A stretch of 64,000 nt of DNA from Kappaphycus alvarezii (GCA_002205965.3 NADL03000664.1:248001-312000), one strand, 5' to 3'; counted from the first letter of the stretch, positions 45,640 through 58,586 are shown. A program made the numbers and translations. The notes: generated by a model from the letters alone, not told the origin.

Positions 45640-46220
45640 ATCACGATTCCAATGGCACCAACAGATTGGTGCTATTCTAGTGCTTCCATAATAATTATCC
45701 CATTCTGATGCCATCATTTGATTGATTTCCTTATGATGCCTCTATTGCATTGACGTCATCATGATGCGTTATGATCATGATGCAGTCAGTAGAATGATTC
45801 CACATCACTTTCATTGTGGTATCAGAATGGCAGTATTGTCTAGATCGTATAAAAATGGCTATGCCACCATATGAATGCGCATAATAATGTCATTTGGGTT
45901 CCATCAATACAGTGGTTTCATTCTGGTGCTATAGGTGGCGCCATTATGATTCTATCAGTACATTGGCGTTATTCTGGTACCACTAACAAAATTGCGTACT
46001 TAAATGACGTTATTTCGGTGTCATTAACAGAGCGGTGTCATTTTGATGCCATAAACAAAATGGCGTCATTTCGGTGCTGTTAGCAAAGTGATATCATCTT
46101 GATGACATCGACGGAATTGTACCTTTTTGTGCCATCATTATAACAATATCACCATGGTACTATCAAGAAAATGCCCCCATTCCGGTGCCATAAGTAGAAA
46201 GGTGTCATTTAAGCGTTCTC
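45640..46220. repeat. Degenerate minisatellite, about 30-bp unit
   Basis: Imperfect repeats of a phrase like TCATTTTGGTGCCATAAACA recur throughout, with the words 'gatgccat', 'ggtgccat' and 'aaaatggc' every 28-35 bp. Homogeneity is low, so it is an old array. Related phrases recur at 42.7-43.0, 48.3-48.5 and 52.25-52.45 kb. Confidence 0.7.
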
Positions 46221-46269
46221 TAAACTCCACGGGTACCCCTAGATTTCCAATCTCACATTTATGGGATTA

Positions 46270-48290
46270 AATTGTCAATAGAATTTCATTACCTACGCCA
46301 ACTGACCCTTCATCTACTTCTCTATCATACAAATCTGTACTAGGACCAGCTGCTCTACTAGGTTTCGAAACCGTCGCTGCGTCTACTTCTATACGGCATT
46401 AGTATTCTTCCAATACCATTACTAGACGTTTCATGATGCTGGTCCAAATCGCTACCTTGTCTTTCATCTCTATGTTTGGAACTGTTTTTGGGTGGGGCCT
46501 GTCCAAATTTGTCCCCGTCGACGATGACCCTGCGGGACATACGAACTCGACATCTCCAACAGCTTCATCCTCGAATGACTCATATCTTCCTTTTTCCATT
46601 TCATTATAAGTGCAAGAAAGTCCAAGTAAGTGTTCTGTATCGCCAACAATGAATTTGCAGATGAAGCAAGACACACATCTGAACTTCTAGCACTAGATGA
46701 TTCTGCAAGAAATGATATGGCAACCTTGTGAGGATTAATTTCCCGAGTCTCTGTATAGGTCACCAGGTTTTGACTGGCCGAAGTTCTGTCATTGGATCCA
46801 TTTCCTACACTATTTCCAGGTACTCCCTTCAACTATGGAAGTGTACTGTATAGTGATAGTCAAACTCGGAAATGTTGTGACCAAATCAGCAAATTTCAAT
46901 TCTCTCGATCGCCTCGATGCCTTCACAGCTTTCGTCGCTTTATTAGGATAGTATACTGACGTTCTCTCGATGAAACCCTCCAAAGATTCAACGGAATCAT
47001 ACAATTGCTGCTCTTCTTCGTCAAATGCGTAATGACATATGTGAAACGGTTTCCTGATTAGTATGTCGGGAAGAAATGAGTTACCCCTTGAATAATCGGT
47101 GGATGGCATCGTGGACATTTGTTTCGCGTGAAAAATGAATCCTACCTCGTTCAGAAACACCTCCTTCACTCTCACTCTCCCTTCCGTAACGAAATTCATA
47201 ACAGCAGTGCGCGCAGTACGCGTACTGTATGAACAGTAAATAAAAACAGGTCTCGCTCTACCTATGTGTCCATCGGGATTATTATCCACAACGTGTGTTT
47301 CAGTGTTCTTGGTATCAAAACTGTTCCTCTCACGGGAAACGGTGTTACCCTGGCGCCTTCTTCTCAAAATATCTCTTCTAGAGTTAACATCTCCAACAAG
47401 CGAAAATGTCTTTTGAACTTCACTGGACATCAGATTCCTCACCAGATAAAGACATTTCTCTCGCTCCGATCTCTGCGTGCCGCCTGGTCTGGCCATTTTG
47501 ATGCACTCCTCAAACGATATGTGATTTTGTTGGGGACTACTTTGAGAATGCTCAGGGCCGCTTTCCTAATTTCGAAATGTTGTCATGGCGTGTTGGAGTT
47601 CGATAAGAGCCATAGTAAAAGAAAAACATTTCCTCAGAGGGACTCATCTTCATCACGCTCCAGGACTCGAGAAATCATGCCTTTGCTTGCCGTTCACAGG
47701 AGTTGCGTCACATTGTCCTTCATCATTTTGTTAGAAGCACTGCAAGAAACGTTCGATGAGATGCCTTCCCATGATGCCTTCGAACAGCAAATAGTAAAAC
47801 AGAGAGTGCCGAAGGGCTTTCACGCCCGCTTGCTATGTAAATGAATATGTCAGATGCCATTCTCCCTGTCAATTGAGACATGACGCACTGTGACAGGCGC
47901 TCTCTGTTCAGAATATCTTGCATTCCTTCAAGTAATATATCATCAAAATAGTTGTTCTCCTTCTTGCCCTCTTGAGACTTTGTGAACAATCCACATTCGT
48001 TGCGTATCGTACAGAGGCAAGAATGTGTGCAACTACTAATAAGGCTTCTGTTACGGCGTCCTTGGCTACGGTTTTGATGGTATCACAGAGCCCTTCCTTT
48101 ATTTGGTCTATGCTTATCGTCCCTGCTTTGATGATAGCATCCTTCTTTATCGTGAATTGTTCAGTCATTTGAATGCTGCCAAATCCACTCAACGACAGGC
48201 CTTCATCGTGCTCTGTGAGGTCTGTGTGACGGCCATACACCCCAGTTTCGAAATCCCTAGAGTGTGTTGTCATTGGTGGTGTTTCAATTC
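46270..48290 (-). pseudogene. Unidentified protein, frameshifted, over 500 codons
   Basis: Minus-strand pieces follow one another in order. They start around 48290 ('MTTHSRDFETGVYGRHTDLT'), then 'FTIKKDAIIKAGTISIDQIK' and 'AVTEALLVVAHILASVRYA'. After a frame change comes 'NYFDDILLEGMQDILNRERL' (47989-47723), then the 228-codon frame 47496-46810 ('SEREKCLYLVRNLMSSEVQK' and 'NKATKAVKASRRSRELKFAD'). The chain ends with 'VEFVCPAGSSSTGTNLDRPH' and 'VDAATVSKPSRAAGPSTDLY'. No known domain was recognised. Composition is coding-like and consistently minus-strand, so a real protein-coding ancestor is likely, either of a transposon or of the host. Confidence 0.45.
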
Positions 48291-48299
48291 GAGTCCATG

Positions 48300-49330
48300 C
48301 TGATGCTTGGTACCCATTGGCGGTGTCAGAGTGATGGTGCCAGAATGATGATACAATGCCAGTGGTTCCATAGTGGCAACTCTGTGGTGGTGGTGTCAAA
48401 AATATGGTAACGTTGTAATGGTGCCGGGATGGTGGTGTCAGTATCACGAAGTTTTAGAATGGAGGTTCTGATATGGTGTGCTTGGCGATTGTCACCTGTT
48501 TCTAAGGGAACTTCCCTTACCTTGAAGGGATTAGACGTATTTGGCGATCAGTTTCCGGCATAGAATGGAGCCGGAAGTCACGTCAGGACGTAATTTATCG
48601 TCAGTTGATGGTTTCACATTGAGTGCTGTGCTTAACAGCTGACACCTGGTTTTCTTGGAGGGAAAATAGATCTGGGGGAAGGGAAGTGTTACAAGTTGGT
48701 TATCAATGTTCAGATCGATAACGAAGCCACTGTCTGTTTCGCAGATATTTATGCGGGTTTATGTATATGTCAAGGGGAGCAGGAGTCCACGGAAGGGTGA
48801 ATCTGACCATTTTCTGCGATAATATTGTTTCGTTCAACTGCCGCGAGGAAGGAAACGCAAAAATATTTTGGATTTCCGTTTTGATTGTTGTAACGGGATT
48901 CTATCTGTTATATGAAAGCATCATTAGCACCACTGAAGGTCCTTGAAGGGAACTCGCAAATGGAGCCGTCACTCGTATTTCAATAGTAACATACATGGTG
49001 CATATTATACTTCATATTATATTAGTAGAATTACCATGTAGGTAGACAGAATTATTCATTTTTATGTGATCCATGATGGACATGAATACCGTTACACCTC
49101 ATAGAGAAATTAACTTTCTTTAAAGATCGATTTTCATTGGGATCATTTACATTCAATGTTTGCATACAGCCGTGGCTTGTGTTTCACCATTAGTGATGAC
49201 CAGGAATAATAAGAAAATATAGTTCCAGCAATTAATGGAGCACTTTATTTTATTACCTAGGAAATTATTACAACCCTATATTGGTAACCAATTATTACCG
49301 CGGAGTCAATTAATTACTTGAAAAAATATT
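48300..49330. other. No recognisable gene
   Basis: 48300-48470 holds loose 'gtggtgtcagaatgatgg'-type repeats. The remainder has short frames only (for example 48761-48946, with a hydrophobic end) and AT-rich DNA. Confidence 0.35.
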
Positions 49331-49336
49331 AACTGC

Positions 49337-49425
49337 GTGCTCACGCCATAAATCGAACCCAGACCCAAATTGTTAATAAACGTCCATGAGTACAGGACGA
49401 TAGTCTACCACCCAAACAGCTTCCT
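49337..49425 (-). other. tRNA-like sequence, possible SINE head
   Basis: On the minus strand there is an A-box-like 'TTTGGGTGGTAGACT', a possible anticodon stem CGTCC...GGACG, and a B-box-like 'GGGTCTGGGTTCGATTT' at roughly tRNA spacing. The T stem and acceptor stem pair poorly, and no discriminator or terminator run is evident, so it is not a good functional tRNA. A tRNA pseudogene or the Pol III promoter of a SINE fits better. Confidence 0.3.
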
Positions 49426-49499
49426 CATCCAAGATAAATATGGGACAATAATCCCAAACAAATGCAAGAAAGGTTTATTTCAGAACAGAAAACATTGAA

Positions 49500-51850
49500 A
49501 AGTGATGATATCAGACCAAACAATTTTGTTACTAGTTCTGATCAGATTCAGGAAAACTTATGCGTTTCATAAGGTAGTCACCAACCTTAAGGATACATTC
49601 TGCCATTCCAGCTGTCAGTCGAGATCGCTTCTTGGAACGAATTGCTCCAGCAACACTGAAAATGCTTTTAGATGTCGTAGGTGAAGCGGTGGATTTGAAA
49701 ACCAAACGAGCAACCTGGGCCAATAACGGGAACTAATTACAGTTCTTTTTCCAAAACTGCAATGGACACATCTTATTGGATTCTTTGGCAGTTGCGAGAT
49801 ACATCGCAAGCTCTTGCTCAATGTTCGTAACATTACCTTCATCTCTTGAAACTGATTGTTTTCAAAAAACGACAATATTTGATCCTCTTCATTACATTCA
49901 TACTCCTGACCGGGTATATTCATGTAATATTGATTGGTTGTTTTAATTTCTGTATCGGCAAAATACTGTTTGGCCATGACGCTCGTTATTTTCAATGCCG
50001 TAATATCTGAAACGTTATATGCGTCCTCTCCTCCAAGTTATGTCGCGGTGTCTCATCTGATTAAACTGGGGTGTCAGTAGAGTTGCAACATGAACAATGG
50101 TCAGCGATTGGATATCCAGCATTGATTTTAAGACGCATTTCCAGAATCCATTTCGAAAGATCGGATGCAAATTCATAAACTTTAGTTTCTCCTCCTGGTT
50201 AATCAAGGACATTCTTCAGTTTTTTCAGGATTCCGGCAGTGCAAATTTCCTTCAGATGCATCGTTGTCCCTGACTTCTTTTTCCAGAATGGGGCTCGATT
50301 GATCAAATTGATTTCACTATTTCCAGAACTGTTTCCAAGATCAATCTTTCACGAGGAGTCGATCTGCCGCCAGGTCCATCACCAGCCCAGGTAACTCTGT
50401 CAGCAAAAAGTTTGTCAGTTGCAAAAGTAAGATAAGGCTCGAGAACCAAAAAACTTCGTATTATTGCAGCTTTGATCCCCAATGAGTCCTGACATCCAAA
50501 AGTGGTCGAATTTCTTCTTATTATCAGCCTTCAATTCGCGAATTAGGTGAGTTCCAGCAACAGAAGACTTCTTTAAGAACTTCATTGTCTGCCTGTAATT
50601 TCTCAGAGCAGCACCGACTTCTGAAACTTTCATGCAACTCCTGACTGACAACTGATAGAAATGAGCAGCACAGGCAAATTGACACAATGACGATCGAAAA
50701 ATTAAAGATCTAGAACTCATTTCAATCCCTGTATGTCCTGAGGAGGAACTTGTGAATCAGTTACAAGAAGAAAGTCCGCCGGTAGTGAAGGAAATATTCT
50801 TCTATATCAAGGATAAGGACTAGGTTCTCTTCAAATTCAATTTCAGCTGCTTCTTCGGTCTCAGATGAAATGAAAGTTGTATCTCTCGACATGTTCAAAT
50901 TTTCAGAAAAATTCTTGGCTTCTGTACAGAGGTTAGTAGATACAGTCGCTCTCCTTCTTCAAACATGATTTCAGTACGATTTTCATTTCCCACTTCCGTT
51001 TGGATGGCTGATAGGTTCTCCAGCGACTTTTCGTTATTGCATGATTGGTGGATCTCGCTAAGACTCTAATTTTCTTCCATTGTAAGCTGAACCTACTTCT
51101 TCGCATTCGACGCTGAATCCGTTGTTACGAATGCGACTTTCTTCGAAAAAATTCCCCTTCTTTATGTATCAATTAAAACTTAGAAAATTCCTTTCCCTAT
51201 GACGTCCATTGATCTTCCTGCAACTGAAAAGCTTTGATACTAATTCAAATCTTCGTCAATAAAGGAAAGTCTCAGGAAAGAATATTATTTATTGTTTTCC
51301 GATTTCCATATATCTGTGGTTGCTCCTAAAACCTTGACTTTCGATAGCTCTTGGAAAAACTTTTCATCTACTTTCTTCTCAGCTTGGCGAAACACCCTAC
51401 TGACAGACTGACCACTGACCTCATTGAATCTAGGTGCAACATGATTCAATATCTTCCTGAATCCCTCATCTTCAACAATTGCAATCGGATGTTCGTTCAC
51501 CGGTATCCATTCAGAACATAGGCGGACGAAAACTGACTGCGCATTTCCTGTTTTCGAGATTTTTTCACAAATCATTTTTTCCAGTCCGGTGCGGGCTAAA
51601 CTATATACAACAGCCGAACTGCCGTTGCGGTTTCTAAAGGGAACAGTAACAACTGTGGCGCGGTGCTTGTTGTTGAAATTTGCCCTTACATTTGGCGGAC
51701 CTCTTCATTGAGCTCCAATTGCCTTGCAAAGCTTGCAATAGTACTTCTTCTTGTAAACAGGTCCTGACAAGCGTCGCTTCTGAACTTCAGCTTAGGTAAA
51801 AATGGGGTTGTTGTAGTTTCCATTGTAAGGGATGAATTCATGTTGCTGGG
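49500..51850 (-). mobile_element. hAT-family transposon
   Basis: Minus-strand order: an N-terminal part near 51800-51600 ('RSDACQDLFTRRSTIASFAR'), then 51575-51285 ('HVAPRFNEVSGQSVSRVFRQ', 'KVKVLGATTDIWKS'), which matches the start of the hAT catalytic domain (T-T-D-x-W). The middle part at 50720-50415 has 'HFYQLSVRSCMKVSEVGAAL'. The C-terminal dimerisation block at 49723-49532 reads 'AQVARLVFKSTASPTTSKSI', 'FSVAGAIRSKKRSRL'. Frame changes separate the parts. GGTAA/TTACC words cluster at 49240-49310 and 51950-52100, possibly subterminal binding sites. Confidence 0.75.
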
Positions 51851-52879
51851 GCCTGACTTGAGTGAGTTGAGGTCTTTGACCTGCCACGCTCCACTTTAAC
51901 TGCCCCTTGTCTCACTTGGAGTGGGCAATTATGCAAGTGCTTTTACAATTATTACCTGACGGTAACTTTTTATTACCTGGTAATAAAAATTACCAGTCAG
52001 TTTTTGCTACTTGCAGGTAGTAAAAATTACCAATTCTTCAGATTAATTAAATCACTGATTACTACTTCTGAAGGAATTTTATTGCCACACTTATTACTTG
52101 GTAATTCTTTTTTGGCCATCACTATTCACCATGGATTGGTACTGCAACAATTTAATTCATTGCTACTACCAACATTACCGCTTTCCGATAGCACTCAATT
52201 GAAGTACCACAACAACGACTGAAATTACATTACAGTGTTGCACTGTACTGCTTATTTGTGACTGTTCTGTGTCATTTTGATTGTCATCAAATTGGCGGCC
52301 ATCAAATATCGTCCATAAGATTGGCGATTCAAAAACGCCGCCTTAATGACGGCGCCATTGCAAAAGCCCACTACAAAGCCAGAGTCAGCATTTTCAATGG
52401 TATCGCCTTAGGGCGGACTTTTGATTCCATACAAATTGTCTCTTCAGTTATTCTTTGAAAGGATCACCAGGGTTGTACAAACATTCTCTATCCATGTGGA
52501 CCTGATGCCTACCACCTCATGTCAACTACCTCTACAACACCCCTTCGCAAAATTCAACTGCCCACCCACCCTTAACCCCTAAAGGGCGTTTCTGTAGTCT
52601 AATTATGTGATTTTGTGATGGCATTGATGATATTGTGTTTTATTCCGTCAGTTTCATTCTTTTTTATCTTTTGTCTCTTTTCTCTATGTTATTCGAACAG
52701 TTTATATTGTTGGTGACGTTGGGTTGCACTCTTCTGATGTCGTTCTGACTTGGTCAAGTAATGGTGTGGTCGCCACATGCTGATCACCGTGATGTGCTGA
52801 TTTTGTGTTTTGGTCCGGGTTATGGTTAGTGAGTTCCAGTTAGGTGCTTTTTCTGAGTTACATTCTAACTTTTTATTTT

Positions 52880-53330
52880 TTTTCAGGGTGGAGTTGTTGC
52901 AGTGTGTCGTTATTGAAAGGTATTGTTGTTGCAGGGTGGTGTTGTTACAGTGTGTTTTTGTCGCAAGGTGGTGCTGTTGCAGAGTGCTTTTTTACAGTGT
53001 GTCGTTGTTGCAGGGTGGTGGTGTTGCGGGGTGATGTTGTCGCAGGGTGGTGTTTTTGCAGGTTTTTTTGTTCCAGTGTTTCGCTGTTGTAGGGTGGTGT
53101 TGTTGTAGGTGTATATTGCTGCAGGTGGTGTTGTGTACAGTGTGTTGTTGTTGCAGGGTGATGTTGCTGCGCGATTATTTTTTGCAGGGTGGGGTTGCAG
53201 CAGGGTGGTTTGTTTCAGGTTTGTGTTGTTGCAGGATGATCGCTGCAGTGTGATGTTGTTGCAGTGTGATGTTGTTGCAGCGTGTCATTACTGCAGGATG
53301 ATTTATTGTAGGGTGGTGGTGTGGTGGTAA
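52880..53330. repeat. GTT/GCAGGGTGGTG degenerate minisatellite
   Basis: Around twenty irregular copies of GTTGTTGCAGGGTGGT-like units, 15-30 bp apart. They translate into Val/Leu/Cys-rich frames in all plus phases, which are artefacts of the repeat. Confidence 0.85.
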
Positions 53331-53339
53331 TGTATTCAA

Positions 53340-56300
53340 CTGCAGGTATTTTTATCATGGACTACTTGGGTAATGCATTTTTCGTATGTTGGGTTTTCAG
53401 TGCTAACATGGCTGGTGTTTTGTCGCAATGTTGCGGCGTAACGGTGTTTGTCGGGGTTCTCTCTACTTTTATTTACTAGTATATACTATATCCTACTTTT
53501 GTTACTTTTGTTACTTGTAGCTCGATAGGGCGTTGATCATGTCTTAATGGTTGTGATAAGTCGCTTCTTAAATAATTATCATGTTTACCGGCATCGTCAG
53601 GTACCAGCAATGCCAGTGGCGTTTGCCCATCGATAATGATCACCATCGTCATGTTCATGAAGAGCCCATCATTGTCCCGCCATCGAGCTCCCATCTTTCT
53701 ATTATGAGATTTTGGTGACTATAAATATATATCTAGGAAGTTATATAGTATACCGAAGTTCAACTTCATCACTATCAAAACTATATGGTGTCATTTTGGA
53801 TATTGTACAACATATCTGTAGAATTTATATTGTGTCCCTTCTGAAGTGATGATATTGCACTTCGAAAGTGCGTTGTGTTTAGTTACACCAAGGCTTACGT
53901 TATAGTTGCCGAAATAGTACATTGTAACTAGCCGTAATGATAAATGGTACATTACAAAGTGCGGAAACGTATCTTGATAAACTGTACTCTGTAACTTCTA
54001 GAGAGTGATGATTAAAGTTTTTTAAATTATGCACTGTCATTCTGATACTGACAACGCATAATTCATACTGAAAACGCATAATTCTGATAATTCATATCCT
54101 ATAATTATAAAAAAGTGAATTTTTGAACCTCTTAGCTTATGCAATCATAAATTTTAAAATTATGCTTTTAGAATTATCAAAGCTATAGAAATGCAGTAAA
54201 ACATAGCTTTTTCGAGAATTAAATCCCCCTAGTGAGGGCCTCTGAATAAGCATCTGCCCCAGTGTTTGGGTCTGAAAATTACTCCAGCTTTAGCCTCTGC
54301 GACTGCTTTCCAATGTAAACTTTGACTATAGCAATGTTATCAACCTGTATTTCCCCTCTTTTCCGCATCTACAACCGCTACTATATCATTCCTCTTCGTT
54401 CATCTGCGATATTCAATCACCATTTGCGCCCGGACTCCGGCGTTTTCATAAAAATAGGAACTTTGAAATTATTATTGGTGCCAACAAAGGTTTTTACAAA
54501 GGGAATATCAGTGCTGATTACCCAAATTATCATCTACTGTTGCCCGATTTTGCCCCTGTGGGGTGTTCAGCGCACAAGAGAAATCAATGGTTGAACTGTT
54601 GGTTGATGCTTCCGGTAAACAGGCAGAAGTATCAGAATAGGGTTTATATGGAAAAAGCACTCAACACCAGCAGAGTTAAATTGTAAGCAAACGGTACTGA
54701 ATTCAAAGGTATTCTAGAAAAAGCGACCCTAGAGGTATCAAACTACAAGGTTCTGAAGGCTCACGTAGCAGCCATCAGTGATACCGACAGCACTAAATAT
54801 CATGGAAAATTCCCATTGTTCCAATATGAAAAGAGGCATAAAGTAGTTTCTGATTGGTGGGATCCGAAATATTTCGAGAACCATGCGAGATAGCCATGAT
54901 TGCTCCATGTAATGGCTTGGCACAAGTAGTATGATCTTATGCTTTATACGAGTGCGTGGTACAGTACAGAAGTTGCGCTGATGTCATCTTACAATGTAAC
55001 TACTTGGTACAGGTTACTGGAGGGATTCTTTCAGGGTATTTGAGGTGATTTATGGGTATAATCATTACACACCCCTACTTTCCTCTATTAATTTGGTCAG
55101 CTTCTTTGCAACGCTCTAGCATTCCTCGGATCAGGTTTCGGCCTTTAAACTATGAGGACCATTGTGCCGTCCAGTCGTCCAAGTAAACACCCCTGCTCTA
55201 CCAAACTAAACTTTTAGTGTCCAATGGAGAGCTAATCTTCTATATAGTAGAGCTCTTAATGAGAAAGAAAGTTATCAAACATTGTGTAAATCTTTGTTGT
55301 GTGTTTTGGTTTCTTATTGACTCACGGGATTGCGTAAATTGACGTTAAAAGATGCGCACCGCGCATTGCACTCCAAGTGCCCCTCAACACCTCTTCGCTC
55401 ACTGTCAAAAACCGGTCACAGTGTCGGTGCTTTCTTGGTCTCGCTATAGCTTCATTAAATTATCTTGTCATTCATCACTGTAATTAATTTTTCAAAAGAA
55501 CGCTTATGACGTCAAATTACCTCCTCGTACTCCTCGAAAGCGAATTAATTCGCCAATTACAAGATAAGGACTGTAAATCCCGGGACGGGAATTTACTATC
55601 ATTATAACTTTGTTACACGGTTGAGTTGAAAAACATGAGCTACTGCGTGTCCTGTAGACGGTCTATACCCTTTCTGAGGAAGTCTTGGAACCTTTTTCCT
55701 CCCTCCTAACTAGCAAAGTGTTACAATACTTCCGGGAAAATAAGTTTCCCTAAACACAAGAGATGGGTGCGACTCATGAGAAATGAATTCTTGGAGATGA
55801 TTTTGACACTGTACATGCTGTTCAAATTTTCCGGCAGTGAATTGGATACAAAAAAGGAAAAGATGCAAATAAAAAACCAGTGAAGAGTCCATTTCTTCGG
55901 CAAAACATGACACTAACACTACGTTATCACTCAAAAGACAGCCCATTAATAGTTACAGGGTTAAACATGAGCGAAAGGACCCTCCCAGAAACAAAAGGAC
56001 GCCGTATAGTTCAAAAATACAAATTTAAATGATCGTCACCAAAGGAACTCATTCAATGATCGCATTCGAAGGAAACTGCCCCGCTTCGCCCTATATTCCC
56101 TCAAAAAGGCTTTTCTTATCACATATATCCCTTGCCCATTTATTACCGGCTCAAAGCCCTTCAAAAGGAAAAAAATCTGACGACGAAGTGTGTGGGCTGG
56201 AGCTCGAGCTACCTGAACGAAGAACAAGTGAGTCACCCGCCATGCCTCCGATAAGAAAATTCGATTCGTTAGCTGAATTTCCGACTTAAGTGTAAATAAA

Positions 56301-56700
56301 GGAGAACGATAACATCCTCATCACTGATGATCTGTTGACGCGCCTTTCTAATTTCACCGCGCATTTGTCTGGCCAAATTTGGCACTGTGCAAGCCAAACT
56401 CCCCTAAGTAGAAAACAAGGGGGATGACAAGATTATAAACTCAGAAAAGAAACGTATCTGGTTTGAAAACTAGTTCTGCAACAATTATGAGGCTCACCAG
56501 TAAGATTACTCAAAATAAGGTTTCCCCTCACCTCTTCAAGATAAAAATTCTGTTGTCAAAAGGGGTTTTTCTGTCCAGGGAACCACGATGAAGCAAAAGT
56601 ATTATGTGTGCATGTGATATTATGGGGGGGGAATTGGGGTGCTTTACTGATTAGGGATGCAGGATGGCTATTTTTTCGAAGGCTAGGGGGACAGTTCTGT
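53340..56700. other. AT-rich region with scattered remnants
   Basis: No identifiable gene. A plus frame of 67 codons without a start at 54693-54893 ('KGILEKATLEVSNYKVLKAH', 'FPLFQYEKRHKVVSDWWDPK') is coding-like but unrecognised. A tRNA-like A box (TTTGGTAGAGCAGGGG, minus strand, about 55200) occurs. The plus frame at 56029-56289 is unsupported. Confidence 0.4.
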
Positions 56701-56739
56701 GCAATGGAGAGTATGGAAATGAGGCCGAGTCATGAGGTA

Positions 56740-57790
56740 CTACCTCACAGGGCTGATGTGAGGCCAGCCGTAAGGCATGCTGCGTTGGACGAAACCGTCG
56801 CCGCAGCATGTCTTTGCATAAGGACAAATCGCACCCACCCGAAGATCTCCATGGCTCGTATGGCGACGTGCTTAGCCACGTCTGTGAGAACGCGACGAAC
56901 GCGTCTGGGTGCCACCTGCCAAGAGTGGATATCGGCGCTCAGATTAGTCGGGACCTGGCATGGATGGTGATGAAGTCTTGATACCTCCTGAAGTTTGACG
57001 CTTTCGCGGCGTTCAGAGATGTCAGGGGGTTGAAGCAATGGAATGTATTGGAGGGGGCAAGTGGATTGACGAATGTAATGTCGAAATGTCTGTCCCTCCG
57101 GTGCTCCCTAAAGCCTTGGTGTCTCGCCTTGTGCTGTGTTGGCCATTGGGACGGGGCTTCATGACCGGGTGTCGCGAATCCTTTGCTAAGTCGGAAAAAG
57201 GTTTGGGGTTTTACTCTTGGAAGATATATCCGATCTATCCCATGGTTTTCCAGACAACCACAATCGACTAAAGAAGGGTATACCGACACTGTAATGGGAA
57301 AGGAACTACGCTCCCTAAAATTCTACCTTCAGGCCAGCCATGAAGCAGGCCGCATTGGACATGACGGCTGCTACGGCGTGCCTTTGCGTCAAAACCCCCG
57401 ACCTTTCCGTACGTCTCCAGTGCCCTAAGTCCGACTTGAGGATCGTAACATGCCGGTCGTGGCGCTCGATTCGCCCTCGGCCATGCAAGCAGTGCATGAG
57501 GTGGTCGCCGTATATGTCCAAGGTTTCCGGGTAGTTGCTCCTGGGGAACGGGGTGTTGGGGGCGAGGAACGGTACCTGGCAGTAATATTGGCGCCAGGCG
57601 GAGAAAGCTCTGGGAGCAATGTATTTCTTAAGGCCCTGGTATGATGTGCCGTATACCCATTGTTTAGCACCGGGAAGCACATCGACGACGAAAAGCTTGT
57701 CTCCTTGCTGTCGCCAGGGGGTATGATATTTATTGAGGACTTGGTCAAGAGTGTAGGGAAACCTGACTCTGACAAACAGTCGCGATTACA
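56740..57790 (-). mobile_element. LINE copy C, C-terminal part
   Basis: Minus strand: 57680-57315 reads 'LPGAKQWVYGTSYQGLKKYI', then 'YPETLDIYGDHLMHCLHGRG', the CCHC-like knuckle. Next, 57289-56939 gives 'RHFDITFVNPLAPSNTFH'. The end at 57038-56745 gives 'RVRRVLTDVAKHVAIRAMEI' and 'LMQRHAAATVSSNAACLTAG'. It corresponds collinearly to copy D at about 61.7-60.85 kb. The RT part is absent (5'-truncated). Confidence 0.75.
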
Positions 57791-57824
57791 GATTCAAGCT
57801 GCTCGTCACAAGATTCATAGAGTA

Positions 57825-57872
57825 ATGACACATGCAACCACAGTCCAAATGACACATGCAACCACAGTCCAA
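57825..57872. repeat. 24-bp exact tandem duplication
   Basis: ATGACACATGCAACCACAGT.. (24 bp) occurs twice head to tail without mismatch, just outside the truncated 5' end of LINE C. Confidence 0.9.
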
Positions 57873-57879
57873 ATAGTTT

Positions 57880-58580
57880 CGCTCGGAATTTTTCTGTCCC
57901 TTTGAGCAATTATCTCTAACTTGGCTTTCACTACAGGTTACATTTCTCAATCCGTAGAGTTGTTAGGATGTAAAAAGGATTAGTCAACATAGTGAGCTCT
58001 TTATGCCAAACCATGAACTGCGCTCACGTAACCGTCGGCATGTTTGTTTCTTTGGCCATATGGCTCATAAATCGAAGAATGAACTGTTCTCATGTGTGTA
58101 GTGAGGAAAACGAGTCCGCATTGTCGTCATTTCCGCATCTTTTCGAACGCGAGGCTCGGGCTGCGAAATAAGCAGGCCCTGCAGCGTCGCGTAATGAAAA
58201 GGCTGAGGAAGCGCTGCGAGAGTAACAAAGTGCAGAATAGTTGGGGTGTAGTTGAACGAACTGCGGTAACTTCCTGCTTCTTTACTCACAGAATTAGAAC
58301 AATAAACCTTTCAACCTTTTCAGGGATGCCAGGAGGCAGTTCCAACGGTACTATGTACGCAGCAACAAAATCGGGATAACCACGACTGCAGCGGGATTCG
58401 GCGATTAATTACTCTGTACGAAGGTTCTGTAATGGCGGTGTTTTCGCCAATTACGGGCCAAGGTAAGGCACAGGACTGAATAAAATAAGACCATAGGAGT
58501 GGTATGCTGTAGCATTTCATTTGACACATTGAAAATAGAAGAGGTTGAATGCATTCAGGACATATCTACTGGGCACTGCA
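57880..58580. other. No recognisable gene
   Basis: Short frames only, between two LINE fragments. Confidence 0.4.
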
Positions 58581-58586
58581 CACGTG

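Noticed and set aside
52810..53330. Several overlapping Val/Leu/Cys-rich plus ORFs
   Set aside because: All three phases stay open because of the GTT/GCAGGGTGG repeat; a repeat artefact, not membrane proteins.
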